In this document: positions 45,361-53,907 of the stretch, one piece after another
Layout of the letters: every line of letters starts with the position of its first letter
How positions within the stretch are numbered: the stretch's first letter is position 1
From: Verminephrobacter eiseniae EF01-2
GTDB lineage: Bacteria; Pseudomonadota; Gammaproteobacteria; Burkholderiales; Burkholderiaceae_C
Reading direction: 5' to 3'
DNA: 64,000 bases
Assembly (NCBI RefSeq): GCF_000015565.1
Contig: NC_008786.1
Location: 1,302,001-1,366,000 of the forward strand
Made by a program: the position numbers and the translations under genes
Notes under the pieces: generated by a model
What the model saw: the letters and a program-made list of their open reading frames with translations, nothing else
The model's database searches: none
What the model was told of the DNA's origin: nothing

Positions 45361-46860
45361 TCATTCCAGTCCCTCCTCGACGAGTTCTGCGGCGCGCAGC
45401 AGCGCGCGGGCCTTGTGCTCGGTTTCCTTCCATTCCAGTTCGGGCACCGAATCGGCCACCACCCCTGCCGCCGCCTGCACATGCAGCGTGCCGTCCTTGA
45501 TGATGCCGGTGCGGATCGCAATCGCCACATCCATGTCGCCGGCGTAGCTCAGGTAGCCGCAGGCGCCGCCGTACAGGCCGCGCTTGGTCGGTTCGAGCCG
45601 GTCTATCAATTCCATCGCATGCACCTTGGGCGCGCCGGTGAGCGTGCCGGCCGGGAAGGTGGCCCGGAGCACGTCGATGTTGGTCATGCCCTCGCTCAGC
45701 AGTCCTTCGACATTGCTCACGATGTGCATCACATGGCTGTAGCGCTCGACCGCGAAGGCCTCGGTCACCTTCACGCTGCCGATCTTGGCGATGCGGCCGA
45801 TGTCGTTGCGCGCCAGGTCGATCAGCATCACATGCTCGGCGCGTTCCTTGGGGTCGTTGATCAGCTCGGCCTCGATGGCCTGGTCCTTCTCGGGCGTGGC
45901 GCCGCGAGGCCGGGTGCCGGCCAGCGGACGGATGGTGACCTTGGTGCCGGCTTCGGTCCTTTCCTGGCGCACCAGGATTTCGGGGCTGGCGCCCACCACA
46001 TGGAAGTCGCCAAAGTCATAGAAGTACATGTACGGCGAGGGGTTGAGCGAGCGCAGCGCGCGGTACAGCGACAGCGGGCTGGCGCTGTAGCGCTTGTGGA
46101 TGCGCTGGCCCAGTTGCACCTGCATGAAGTCGCCGGCGGCGATCAACTCCTTGGCGCGCTCCACGGCGGCCAGGTAGTCGGCCTTGGCAAAGTCGCGCTG
46201 CACCGGGTGGCTGGCGCTGGCCTGCAGCACCGGGGCCGTCACCGAATGCCGCAGTTGCTCCTTGAGCTCGCGCAGCCGCTTGCGCCCCCGGGCATGGGCG
46301 TCGGGCTGGGCCGGGTCGGCATAGACGATCAGGTACAGCTTGCCCGAGAGGTTGTCGATGACGGCCAACTCCTCGCATTGCAGCAGCAGGATGTCGGGGC
46401 AGCCGAGCGTGTCCGGCGGGCAACTGGCCTGCAACTTTTTCTCGATGTAGCGCACCGCGTCGTAACCGAAGTAGCCCGCCAGACCACCGCAAAAACGCGG
46501 CATGCCGGGCCGCAGCGCCACCTTGAAGCGCTGCTGGTAGGCGGCGATGAAATCGAGCGGATTGCCGGCCGCAGATTCGACCACCTGGCCATCGGTGACG
46601 ACTTCGGTCTTGGCGTCGGCCCCGAAGCCGCTGGCGCGCAGCAGGGTGCGTGCCGGCAGGCCGATGAAGCTGTAGCGCCCGAAGCGTTCCCCGCCGACCA
46701 CCGATTCGAGCAGGAAGCTGTGCCGGCCACCGTCCTGGCTGTGCGCCAGCTTCAGGTAGAGCGAGAGCGGGGTTTCCAGGTCCGCAAAGGCTTGCAGCAT
46801 CAGCGGAATGCGGTTGTAGCCGGCGTTGGCCAGGCTGTTGAATTCGAGTTCCGTGATCAC
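45361..46860 (-). CDS. trpE: Anthranilate synthase component I
   Basis: The 499-residue chorismate-binding enzyme has [12 protein letters not shown] near the N-terminus, where the tryptophan feedback site forms, and the conserved catalytic half ([59 protein letters not shown]). I chose the GTG at 46860, preceded by GGGAG; an upstream in-frame ATG at 46956 would overlap the attenuator-like region and adds unconserved residues. It is the first enzyme gene of the tryptophan operon. Confidence 0.95.
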   Translation of the reverse strand: MITELEFNSLANAGYNRIPLMLQAFADLETPLSLYLKLAHSQDGGRHSFLLESVVGGERFGRYSFIGLPARTLLRASGFGADAKTEVVTDGQVVESAAGNPLDFIAAYQQRFKVALRPGMPRFCGGLAGYFGYDAVRYIEKKLQASCPPDTLGCPDILLLQCEELAVIDNLSGKLYLIVYADPAQPDAHARGRKRLRELKEQLRHSVTAPVLQASASHPVQRDFAKADYLAAVERAKELIAAGDFMQVQLGQRIHKRYSASPLSLYRALRSLNPSPYMYFYDFGDFHVVGASPEILVRQERTEAGTKVTIRPLAGTRPRGATPEKDQAIEAELINDPKERAEHVMLIDLARNDIGRIAKIGSVKVTEAFAVERYSHVMHIVSNVEGLLSEGMTNIDVLRATFPAGTLTGAPKVHAMELIDRLEPTKRGLYGGACGYLSYAGDMDVAIAIRTGIIKDGTLHVQAAAGVVADSVPELEWKETEHKARALLRAAELVEEGLE

Positions 46861-46918
46861 GGGCGGCTCCCAACTGTCGCCGTGCCCGGGGGTGCGGGAC
46901 GGCGGTTCATTCACGATC

Positions 46919-47012
46919 GGCCCCGGCGGCGGGGCCACGGGTGCACGCAGGGGCAAGGCCCTGGTGCGATCAGACGATCAGGCGTTCGATGCAGCGGGCG
47001 GGCGCCAGGGCC
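46919..47012 (-). promoter_or_regulatory. Attenuator-like pairing region before trpE
   Basis: Segment 1 (47012-47005, GGCCCTGG) covers the leader's Trp codons and is exactly complementary to segment 2 (46964-46957, CCAGGGCC). Segment 2 can also pair with segment 3 (46936-46931, GGCCCC). Segment 3 pairs perfectly with segment 4 (46924-46919, GGGGCC). This 1:2, 2:3, 3:4 scheme is the logic of transcription attenuation, though no U-run follows 3:4. Confidence 0.5.
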
Positions 47013-47061
47013 AGGCTCCCCGGTCGCTGCAACCTGTGATGAACATGCGGTGAATGAACAT
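46978..47061 (-). CDS. trpL: trp operon leader peptide (27 residues)
   Basis: An ATG at 47061 opens 27 codons that end in TGA at 46978, about 120 bases before trpE. Trp17-Pro18-Trp19 gives two tryptophan codons in a short window, placed exactly where they overlap segment 1 of the attenuator-like fold. A second ATG at 47046 could also serve. No clear ribosome-binding site is seen; the promoter -10 box is so near that the transcript may be almost leaderless. Confidence 0.5.
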   Translation of the reverse strand: MFIHRMFITGCSDRGAWPWRPPAASNA

Positions 47062-47069
47062 GGGTCGCG

Positions 47070-47099
47070 AGTGTAGCAAGTCAGACCGCTGCGCGCCAA
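47070..47099 (-). promoter_or_regulatory. Candidate trp operon promoter
   Basis: TTGGCG (47099-47094) and an extended -10, TGCTACACT with TACACT at 47075-47070, are 18 bases apart. Transcription would begin within a few bases of the leader ATG at 47061. The -35 touches the T-tract of the htpX terminator. Confidence 0.45.
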
Positions 47100-47132
47100 G
47101 AAAAAAAGCCGCTGCACGGGGCAGGCGGCTTT
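47098..47132 (-). terminator. Rho-independent terminator after htpX
   Basis: On the minus strand AAAGCCGC pairs with GCGGCTTT around a 12-base loop and is followed by a run of seven T. It lies about 50 bases past the htpX stop and separates htpX from the trp operon. Confidence 0.85.
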
Positions 47133-47182
47133 GCGGCGGTCTTGCCGTGGCCCTGTGGCCCTGTGGCCCGCGCCGGTGGCGC

Positions 47183-48061
47183 TCAGTCTTGGTGCGCGTT
47201 TTGCAGCGCCGCGATGCGGGCCTCCAACGGCGGATGGGTGCTGAACCACTGACCGATGCCGCCGGCAATGCCCAGCGCGGCCATGCTCTTGGGCAACTGC
47301 GCCGGCTGCATGCCGCCCAGGCGCGCCAGCGCGGCGATCATCGGTTGGCGCCGGCCCATCAACCGGGCGGCGCCGGCGTCGGCGCGAAACTCGCGCTGGC
47401 GGCTGAACCAGGCCACGATGATGGCCGCGACAAAGCCCAGCGCGATGTCCAGCACGATGGTGGTCACGTAGTAGCCCATGCCCGGGCCGGTTTGGCTGTC
47501 GTTGTTCTTGCGCAGCGCGCTGTCGACCGCATAGCCGATGACGCGCGACAGGAACACCACGAAGGTGTTCATCACGCCCTGGATCAGCGTCATCGTGACC
47601 ATGTCGCCGTTGGCAATGTGGGCCACCTCGTGGCCGATCACGGCCTCGACTTCCTCGCGCGTCATGCCCTGCAGCAGGCCGGTGGACACCGCCACCAGCG
47701 CCGAGTTTTTGAACGCGCCGGTGGCAAAGGCATTCGGGGCGCCGTCGAAGATGCCGACTTCGGGCATGCCGATGCCGGCCTGGCTTGCCAGCTTGCGCAC
47801 GGTCTCGACGATCCAGCGCTCGTCGGGCGAGCCCGAACCGTCGATCACGCGCACGCCCGCGCTCCACTTGGCCATGGGCTTGCTGATCAGCAGCGAGATG
47901 AACGCGCCGCCAAAGCCCATCACCAGCGCAAAGCCCAGCAGCGCGCCCAGATTCAGACCGTTGCCCGTGAGGTAGTGGTTGACGCCCAGCAGGCTGGCCA
48001 CCACCCCCAGCACGAGGACGACGGCCAGGTTGGTCAGTACAAACAACAAGATTCGTTTCAT
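47183..48061 (-). CDS. htpX: Membrane zinc metalloprotease HtpX
   Basis: The 292-residue M48 protease has two N-terminal membrane segments, the zinc motif [13 protein letters not shown] near residue 140, a second hydrophobic pair, and the distal zinc-ligand region [11 protein letters not shown]. HtpX degrades damaged inner-membrane proteins and usually responds to envelope stress. It ends in [18 protein letters not shown], typical of the family. ATG 48061 is the normal start; a terminator lies beyond the stop. Confidence 0.95.
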   Translation of the reverse strand: MKRILLFVLTNLAVVLVLGVVASLLGVNHYLTGNGLNLGALLGFALVMGFGGAFISLLISKPMAKWSAGVRVIDGSGSPDERWIVETVRKLASQAGIGMPEVGIFDGAPNAFATGAFKNSALVAVSTGLLQGMTREEVEAVIGHEVAHIANGDMVTMTLIQGVMNTFVVFLSRVIGYAVDSALRKNNDSQTGPGMGYYVTTIVLDIALGFVAAIIVAWFSRQREFRADAGAARLMGRRQPMIAALARLGGMQPAQLPKSMAALGIAGGIGQWFSTHPPLEARIAALQNAHQD

Positions 48062-48162
48062 GTGCTCTCTCCGTAGGGGTGGTCAAACATCAAGGTGAAT
48101 GCAGGCGCAGATGGGGGCCGGGTGTTGCACTTCAAGCCAAGCCGGCAGGTCGCGGCGCGCCG

Positions 48163-49215
48163 TCATGCCAGTTTCCACGGCAGGGCTTCGCCCGCGCGCA
48201 GTGGCTTGAGCCAGGCGTCGCCAAACGCAAAGCTGTGCGGGGGCGTCCAGGATTCGCGGCGCAGCGTGATGCGGCCGGTGTTGCGCGGCAGGCGGTAGAA
48301 GTCGGGGCCGTGGAAACTGGCAAAGCCTTCGAGCCGCCCGAGCGCGCCGGCCTTGTCGAAAGCCTCGGCATACAGCTCGATGGCGGCATGGGCGGTGTAG
48401 CAGCCGGCGCAGCCGGTGGCCTGCTCCTTCAGGTGCGCGGGGTGCGGCGCGCTGTCGCTGCCCAGAAAGAATTTGGGGCTGCCGCTGCTGGCCGCCTGCA
48501 CCAGCGCCAGGCGGTGCGTCTCGCGCTTGAGCACGGGCAGGCAGTAGTAATGCGGGCAGATGCCGCCGGTGAACAAGGCGTTGCGGTTGTACAGCAGGTG
48601 GTGCGCGGTGATGGTGGCGGCCGTGAAGCGGTCGGCCTGCTGCACATAGTCGGCCGCATCCCGGGTGGTGATGTGCTCCAGGACGATCCTGAGCGCGGGG
48701 TAAGCGCGGCGCAGCGGGATCAGCTGCTGCGTGATGAATGCGGCCTCGCGGTCGAACAGGTCGATGTCACTGTCGGTGACTTCGCCGTGCACCAGCAGCG
48801 GCATGTCGGCCTTTTGCATGGCCTCCAGCGTTTTGCCAATCTTGCGCAGATCGGTCACGCCCGCGTCGCTGTGGGTGGTGGCGCCCGCAGGGTAGAGCTT
48901 GGCGGCCACCACGCCGGCGGCCTGGGCGCGCCAGATCTCGTCGGGCGGCAGTTGGTCGGTGAGGTACAGCGTCATCAGCGGCTCGAACTGCGCTGCGGCG
49001 GGCAGGGCCGCCAGGATGCGCTGCCGGTAGTCCAGCGCCTGCTGCGTGCTGGTCACCGGCGGGCGCAGGTTGGGCATGATGATGGCGCGGCCGAAGCGGG
49101 CGGCCGCGTGCGGCACGACGGTGCGCAGCGGCGCGCCGTCGCGCAGGTGCAGGTGCCAGTCGTCGGGGCGGGTGATGGTGATGCTGTCGGGGGCTGCGGC
49201 GCTCATCGGCGGCAT
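48163..49215 (-). CDS. pyrC: Dihydroorotase
   Basis: The 350-residue class II dihydroorotase has the DWHLHLRDG metal-binding start and [12 protein letters not shown] with the lysine that is carboxylated to bridge the metals. [26 protein letters not shown] and LGSDSAPHP follow. It catalyses the reversible cyclisation step of pyrimidine synthesis. ATG 49215 is used; ATG 49206 is equally possible. Confidence 0.95.
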   Translation of the reverse strand: MPPMSAAAPDSITITRPDDWHLHLRDGAPLRTVVPHAAARFGRAIIMPNLRPPVTSTQQALDYRQRILAALPAAAQFEPLMTLYLTDQLPPDEIWRAQAAGVVAAKLYPAGATTHSDAGVTDLRKIGKTLEAMQKADMPLLVHGEVTDSDIDLFDREAAFITQQLIPLRRAYPALRIVLEHITTRDAADYVQQADRFTAATITAHHLLYNRNALFTGGICPHYYCLPVLKRETHRLALVQAASSGSPKFFLGSDSAPHPAHLKEQATGCAGCYTAHAAIELYAEAFDKAGALGRLEGFASFHGPDFYRLPRNTGRITLRRESWTPPHSFAFGDAWLKPLRAGEALPWKLA

Positions 49216-49453
49216 TTTCCCATGGCTCGCTGCGCTATGTTTTATATAGCTAAAAAACTCACCAGCCGGGTGCCAGCAGACTGCAAGTCTTCAGGCCGCC
49301 AGGCCCGGTGGCATCAGGGATGGGCCTGTCGCTGGCGGGCCAGTCCAGGAGGTGCGCGCGGGCGGGCGCGGCTGCTGTCTTCAACGCCATCGGACAGGTC
49401 TGTCCTTGGAGCGATGCACGCATTTCGAGCGATGCGCGCAGGCCGTGCGGCGC

Positions 49454-50191
49454 TCAGTGCGACAAGATCTTGTTGAGAAAATCCTTGGTGCGCGGCTGGC
49501 GTGCATCGAGGTTGTTGAAGAAGTCGTCCTTGGGGCAGTCCTCCAGGATTTTGCCGCCCACGTCCATGAAGATCACGCGGTGGCTGACCTTGCGGGCAAA
49601 GCCCATCTCGTGCGTCACGCACATCATGGTCATGCCTTCGTGGGCCAGGCCGACCATCACGTCGAGCACTTCGCCGACCATCTCGGGGTCGAGGGCCGAG
49701 GTAGGCTCGTCGAACAGCATCACGATCGGGTCCATCGACAGCGCCCGCGCAATCGCCACGCGCTGCTGCTGGCCGCCGGAGAGCTGGCCCGGATACTTGT
49801 CCTTGTGGGCGACGAGCCCCACCCGGTCGAGCATCGCCAGGCCGCGCTTTTTGGCATCGTCCGGGTTGCGGCCGAGCACCTTGATCTGCGCGATGGTCAG
49901 GTTCTGCATCACGGACAGGTGCGGAAACAGCTCGAAGTGCTGGAACACCATGCCCACGCGGCTGCGCAGTTTGGGCAGGTCGGTGCGGGGGTCGTGCAGC
50001 CGGATGCCGTCGACCGTGATTTCGCCCTTCTGAAAAGGCTCCAGCGCGTTGATGGCCTTGATCAGCGTGGACTTGCCCGAGCCGGAAGGCCCGCACACCA
50101 CCACCACTTCGCCCTTGTTGATCGAGGCCGAGCAGTCGTCGAGCACCTGCACCGGGCCATACCATTTGGATACGTTCCTGAGTTCTATCAT
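49454..50191 (-). CDS. gltL: Glutamate/aspartate ABC transporter ATP-binding protein
   Basis: The 245-residue ABC ATPase has Walker [11 protein letters not shown]-loop [11 protein letters not shown], signature [15 protein letters not shown], Walker [14 protein letters not shown] and the switch CVTHEMGF. This profile is that of polar amino acid importers. With the two permeases and the binding protein just upstream on the same strand it forms gltI-gltJ-gltK-gltL. Confidence 0.93.
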   Translation of the reverse strand: MIELRNVSKWYGPVQVLDDCSASINKGEVVVVCGPSGSGKSTLIKAINALEPFQKGEITVDGIRLHDPRTDLPKLRSRVGMVFQHFELFPHLSVMQNLTIAQIKVLGRNPDDAKKRGLAMLDRVGLVAHKDKYPGQLSGGQQQRVAIARALSMDPIVMLFDEPTSALDPEMVGEVLDVMVGLAHEGMTMMCVTHEMGFARKVSHRVIFMDVGGKILEDCPKDDFFNNLDARQPRTKDFLNKILSH

Positions 50192-50233
50192 GTCTCGTTC
50201 CCCGATCCGGTCTCATTGCATTGATTGGGTTCT

Positions 50234-50902
50234 TCAGCGGATGATCGCGATCTTGCGGTGCAGGCGTTTGACCAGCCAGGACAGCGTAAAGCACAGCGCA
50301 AAGTACAGCACCGTCGCCGCCAGATAGGCTTCGATGGGGCGCCCGAAGTTCTTGCCCGCCAATTCAAAGCCCTTGAGCAGGTCGTAAGCACCGATGGCGT
50401 AGACCAGCGATGTGTCCTGGAACAAGATGATGATCTGCGTCAGCAGCACCGGCAGCATGTTGCGCAGGGCCTGCGGCAGCAGCACCAGTTGCATGTTCTG
50501 GGCATAGGTCATGCCCAGGGCCTGGCCGGCATGCACCTGGCCACGCGGTATCGCCGCAATGCCGGCGCGCATGATCTCGCTGAAGTAAGCCGCCTCGAAA
50601 GCGATGAAGGTGATGACGGCCGACACTTCGGCGCCGATGGGCCGACCGATGATCGCAGGCATCAGCAAAAAGAACCACAGGATCACCATCACCAGCGGAA
50701 TGCTGCGCATGCCATTGACGTAGATGGCCGCAGGCATTTCCAGCCATTTTTTGCCCGACAGACGCATCAGCGCCAGCAGGGTGCCAAGCAGTATGCCGCC
50801 GATGGCGGCCTCCAAGGTCAGCTGCAGGCTGAAGTACAGCCCCTTGAGCACGAAGTTGGAGATCAGTTCCTGGTTGTAGAAGGAAAGGTCCAGGTTCATC
50901 AT
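50234..50902 (-). CDS. gltK: Glutamate/aspartate ABC transporter permease
   Basis: The 222-residue HisM-type permease has several membrane segments and the EAA loop EAAYFSEIMRAGIAAIPRGQVHAGQALGM split across residues ~115-145, where it docks with GltL. Its ATG overlaps the gltJ stop by 4 bases. It starts about 40 bases upstream of gltL. Confidence 0.92.
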   Translation of the reverse strand: MMNLDLSFYNQELISNFVLKGLYFSLQLTLEAAIGGILLGTLLALMRLSGKKWLEMPAAIYVNGMRSIPLVMVILWFFLLMPAIIGRPIGAEVSAVITFIAFEAAYFSEIMRAGIAAIPRGQVHAGQALGMTYAQNMQLVLLPQALRNMLPVLLTQIIILFQDTSLVYAIGAYDLLKGFELAGKNFGRPIEAYLAATVLYFALCFTLSWLVKRLHRKIAIIR

Positions 50903-51654
50903 CGATGACCTCCGGCTGCGCCACCGGCCGTGCCCGGAATGCGCACGCGCTTTTCAATGAACACCATGATCCGGTTGATGATCAACGCCGAGATGATGTA
51001 CAGCGCCGTCACGGCCAGATAGACCTCGATGCCGCGCGCGGTTTCTTCCTGCGCCTGCATCGCAAACATCGTCAGTTCGGCCACCGACACGGCAAACGCC
51101 ACGGAGGAGTTCTTGAAGATGTTCATCATCTCGCTGGTCAGCGGCGGGATGATGATGCGAAACGCCATCGGCAGCAGCACGTAGCGGTAGGTCTGCAAGG
51201 TGGTGAAACCCATGGCCAGACCGGCGTAGCGCTGGCCACTGGGCAGGGTCTGTATGCCCGCCCGCACCTGCTCGGCAATGCGCGCCGAGGTGAAAAAGCC
51301 CAGCGCCAGCACCACCAGCGCAAAACCCGGCGCGCCTTTCAAAACCGGAAACATGCTGGGCAGAACGTGGTACCACAGGAAAATCTGCACCAGCAGCGGA
51401 ATGTTGCGAAACAGCTCGACCCAGGCATTGCCCAGGCGCACGATCATCGGCCGGTCCTGCAAGGTGCGCAGCGTGCCGATCACCGAGCCGGCCACCAGCG
51501 CCAGAGCCAGCGCCAGCAGCGAGACCGATATCGTCCAGCCCCAGGCGGACAGCATCCAGTCCAGGTAGGTGGTGTCGCCACCTTCGCCAAAGCAGCCCGG
51601 CGCCATATCCTGGCTGATGGTGCTCTGGCAGAACACCTGCCAATCCCAGCTCAT
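50899..51654 (-). CDS. gltJ: Glutamate/aspartate ABC transporter permease
   Basis: The 251-residue permease begins MSWDWQVFCQ and has the segment WGWTISVSLLALALALVAG and an EAA-type loop (ARIAEQVRAGIQTLPSGQ). ATG 51654 is backed by AGGAGGAG upstream; the longer frame has no family match. It is separated from gltI by 188 bases that contain a strong hairpin and is coupled to gltK. Confidence 0.92.
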   Translation of the reverse strand: MSWDWQVFCQSTISQDMAPGCFGEGGDTTYLDWMLSAWGWTISVSLLALALALVAGSVIGTLRTLQDRPMIVRLGNAWVELFRNIPLLVQIFLWYHVLPSMFPVLKGAPGFALVVLALGFFTSARIAEQVRAGIQTLPSGQRYAGLAMGFTTLQTYRYVLLPMAFRIIIPPLTSEMMNIFKNSSVAFAVSVAELTMFAMQAQEETARGIEVYLAVTALYIISALIINRIMVFIEKRVRIPGTAGGAAGGHR

Positions 51655-51784
51655 AGGCTCATCTCCTCCTGTTCTCCTGAATTCCCGGCCATTGCGCCGT
51701 GCCCTGGCCGGCACGACCTGCGGCGCATGAAACGGGTGCCGCCACTGCCACTGCGCTCCAGCGCGCGCGAGCGGTTCGGTGGGC

Positions 51785-51802
51785 GATGCACGGGCGTGCA
51801 TC
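51785..51802. other. Stem-loop between gltI and gltJ
   Basis: GATGCAC pairs perfectly with GTGCATC around GGGC. Without a T-run it is more likely an mRNA-stabilising or partial read-through stem that lets gltI be expressed above the permease genes. Confidence 0.5.
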
Positions 51803-51842
51803 AGTGCCGATACGCCAGCGCACGCAGGTGAGACCCGGGGAG

Positions 51843-52748
51843 TTACTTTTTGGCGTAGTCTTCCATCGGTTTGTCGTTCGGATTGGCCCAAGCGGCCTTG
51901 ATGGCATCCGACAGTGGCAAACCAAGCGTGACGTTGCTCGGCGGCACCGGCTGCATGAACCATTTGTCGTACAGCTTGGCCAGCGAGCCGTCGGCAACCT
52001 GGCGCTTGATGCTGTCGTCGACGGCCTTCTTGAAGGCCGGGTCATCCTTGCGCAGCATGCAGGCAATGGGCTCCACCGACAGTACCTCGCCGACGATCTT
52101 GTAGTCCGAAGGCGCCTTGGACTTGGAGATGTTGGCCGCCAGAATCGATACGTCCATCACGTATGCGTCGGCGCGGCCCGTCTCCAGCAGCAAAAAGCTG
52201 TCCGCATGGTCTTTGCCGAAGACCTCCTTGAAGTCGACGCCATCGGCACGCTGATGCCTGCGCAGGGTCTGCACCGAGGTGGTGCCGGTGGTCGTGGCCA
52301 CGGTCTTGCCGTTCAGGTCCCGTATCGACGTGATGCCCGAGTTGGCCTTGGTCGCGGTGCGTATCTCTTCCACATAGGTGGTCATGGCAAAAGCCACATC
52401 CTTTTGGCGCGCCGTGGTGTTGGTGGTCGAGCCGCATTCCAGGTCCACGGTGCCATTGGTCACCAGCGGGATGCGGTTTTGCGAGGTGACGGGCTGGTAC
52501 TTGGTTGTCAGAGTGGCCAGGCCCAGTTGCTTTTGGATGTCGGCCAGGATGCGCTCGGCCATTTCGGTATGAAAGCCCACATACTTGCCGTTGCCCAGCG
52601 TGTAGGACAGACCCGAGGACTCGCGCACGCCCAGCGTCACGCTGCCCGAGGCCTTGATTTTGGCCAGGGTGTCGCCGGTCTGGGCGCCAACGCTACCGGC
52701 CGAGAGGCAGAGAGAGGTCACGGTGGCCGCAAGCAAATGCTTTTTCAT
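51843..52748 (-). CDS. gltI: Glutamate/aspartate periplasmic binding protein
   Basis: The 301-residue protein has a signal peptide (KKHLLAATVTSLCLSAGSVGA). The type 2 binding fold follows: TLAKIKASGSVTLGVRESS, NRIPLVTNGTVDLECGSTTNT and TTGTTSVQTLR. It captures glutamate or aspartate for GltJKL. ATG 52748 is preceded by AGGAG. It is first in the glt operon, transcribed on the minus strand. Confidence 0.93.
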   Translation of the reverse strand: MKKHLLAATVTSLCLSAGSVGAQTGDTLAKIKASGSVTLGVRESSGLSYTLGNGKYVGFHTEMAERILADIQKQLGLATLTTKYQPVTSQNRIPLVTNGTVDLECGSTTNTTARQKDVAFAMTTYVEEIRTATKANSGITSIRDLNGKTVATTTGTTSVQTLRRHQRADGVDFKEVFGKDHADSFLLLETGRADAYVMDVSILAANISKSKAPSDYKIVGEVLSVEPIACMLRKDDPAFKKAVDDSIKRQVADGSLAKLYDKWFMQPVPPSNVTLGLPLSDAIKAAWANPNDKPMEDYAKK

Positions 52749-53088
52749 GGTTATCTCCTGGTGTCGAAAGCAAAAAGGGAAAATTCCGCAACCCTGGATG
52801 CTACAGAGTCGGGTCAGTGGGCTATCTCCAAAAAAGCGCGCAAACCACGGGTCAGCACAGCGGCAATCTTCGTGCCACCCGGGGCCTTGCCACAGCGCAT
52901 CTGGCCCCTGCCCCTGCATCTGGCCGGCCCCGATGCCACGGTGCAGACTGTACAACATGCGCATTCCTGTTCAAGCCCCACTTTGGCGCAGACTCCTTGC
53001 CGGTAGTGCACTGCTCCCGGGCATGAATCCCGGTAAGATCGGCGCCCATCGAGCGCAACCCGCCTGCCATTTTCAAGGAGCAACAGCG

Positions 53089-53778
53089 ATGGGACAAAGT
53101 GTCGATCTGATGGGCGCTGACGGTTTCGTGCTGCCCGCCTGGGTGGCCACCCCCGCAGGCGCGCCCCGTGGCGCCGTGGTGCTGCTGCAGGAAATCTTTG
53201 GCGTGAACGCGCATATCCGCTCGGTGGCCGAGCGCTTTGCAGCCAGCGGCTATCTGGCCGTGGCGCCGGCGCTGTTCGCCCGCATCGAGCCCGCAGTCGA
53301 ACTGGGCTATGGGCCTGAGGATATGCAGGCCGGCATGGCCTTGAAGGCGGCGGTCGAGGCGCTGCCCGCTGCGGGTGTGATGCCGGACATTCAGGCGGCC
53401 ATCGACTACGCGGCGCAGCACAGTGGCCGCAAGGTGGGCATTCTGGGCTTTTGCTGGGGCGGCCTGCTCAGTTGGCGCGCGGCCTGTACGCTCCGGGGGC
53501 TGTCGGCGGCGGTGCCTTATTACGGCGGGGGGATGACCACGGCCGATGAAGTGGCGCGCAAGCCCCTGGTGCCCGTGCTGGCCCATTTCGGCGAGCGCGA
53601 CCCCTGGATCGCGCTGGCTGGCGTGCAGGCCTTTGCCTTGGCCCACCCCGAAGTCGTGGTGCAAACCTATCCGGCCGACCATGGCTTCAACTGCGACCAG
53701 CGCGGCAGCTACCACGAGCCATCGGCCGTGACGGCGCATGACCGGACGCTGGCATTCCTGGGCCAGCACCTGGGCTGA
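53089..53778 (+). CDS. Dienelactone hydrolase family protein
   Basis: The 229-residue alpha/beta hydrolase shows the dienelactone hydrolase set: VLLQEIFGVNAHIR, the nucleophile elbow GFCWGG with Cys near 123, HFGERDPW with Asp, and YPADHGFNCD with His. Members hydrolyse dienelactones or related lactones; many housekeeping paralogues have unknown substrates. ATG 53089 has AAGGAG eight bases upstream. Confidence 0.9.
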   Translation: MGQSVDLMGADGFVLPAWVATPAGAPRGAVVLLQEIFGVNAHIRSVAERFAASGYLAVAPALFARIEPAVELGYGPEDMQAGMALKAAVEALPAAGVMPDIQAAIDYAAQHSGRKVGILGFCWGGLLSWRAACTLRGLSAAVPYYGGGMTTADEVARKPLVPVLAHFGERDPWIALAGVQAFALAHPEVVVQTYPADHGFNCDQRGSYHEPSAVTAHDRTLAFLGQHLG

Positions 53779-53833
53779 CACAGGCACGCGCCGCAGGCGC
53801 TGCGGCTGACACGCACGCGCGCCGCAAGGCGCT

Positions 53834-53871
53834 GCATGGACGGCAAGGCGCCGCATGGACGGCAAGGCGCC
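53834..53871. repeat. Two tandem 19-bp units plus degenerate copies
   Basis: GCATGGACGGCAAGGCGCC occurs twice in direct succession, with looser GCGCCGC-type copies on both sides from about 53780 to 53900. It fills the gap between the convergent dienelactone hydrolase and mnmC genes. Confidence 0.7.
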
Positions 53872-53907
53872 GCATGGGCAGCAGCGCGCCGCATGGCCCC
53901 GCAAGCG

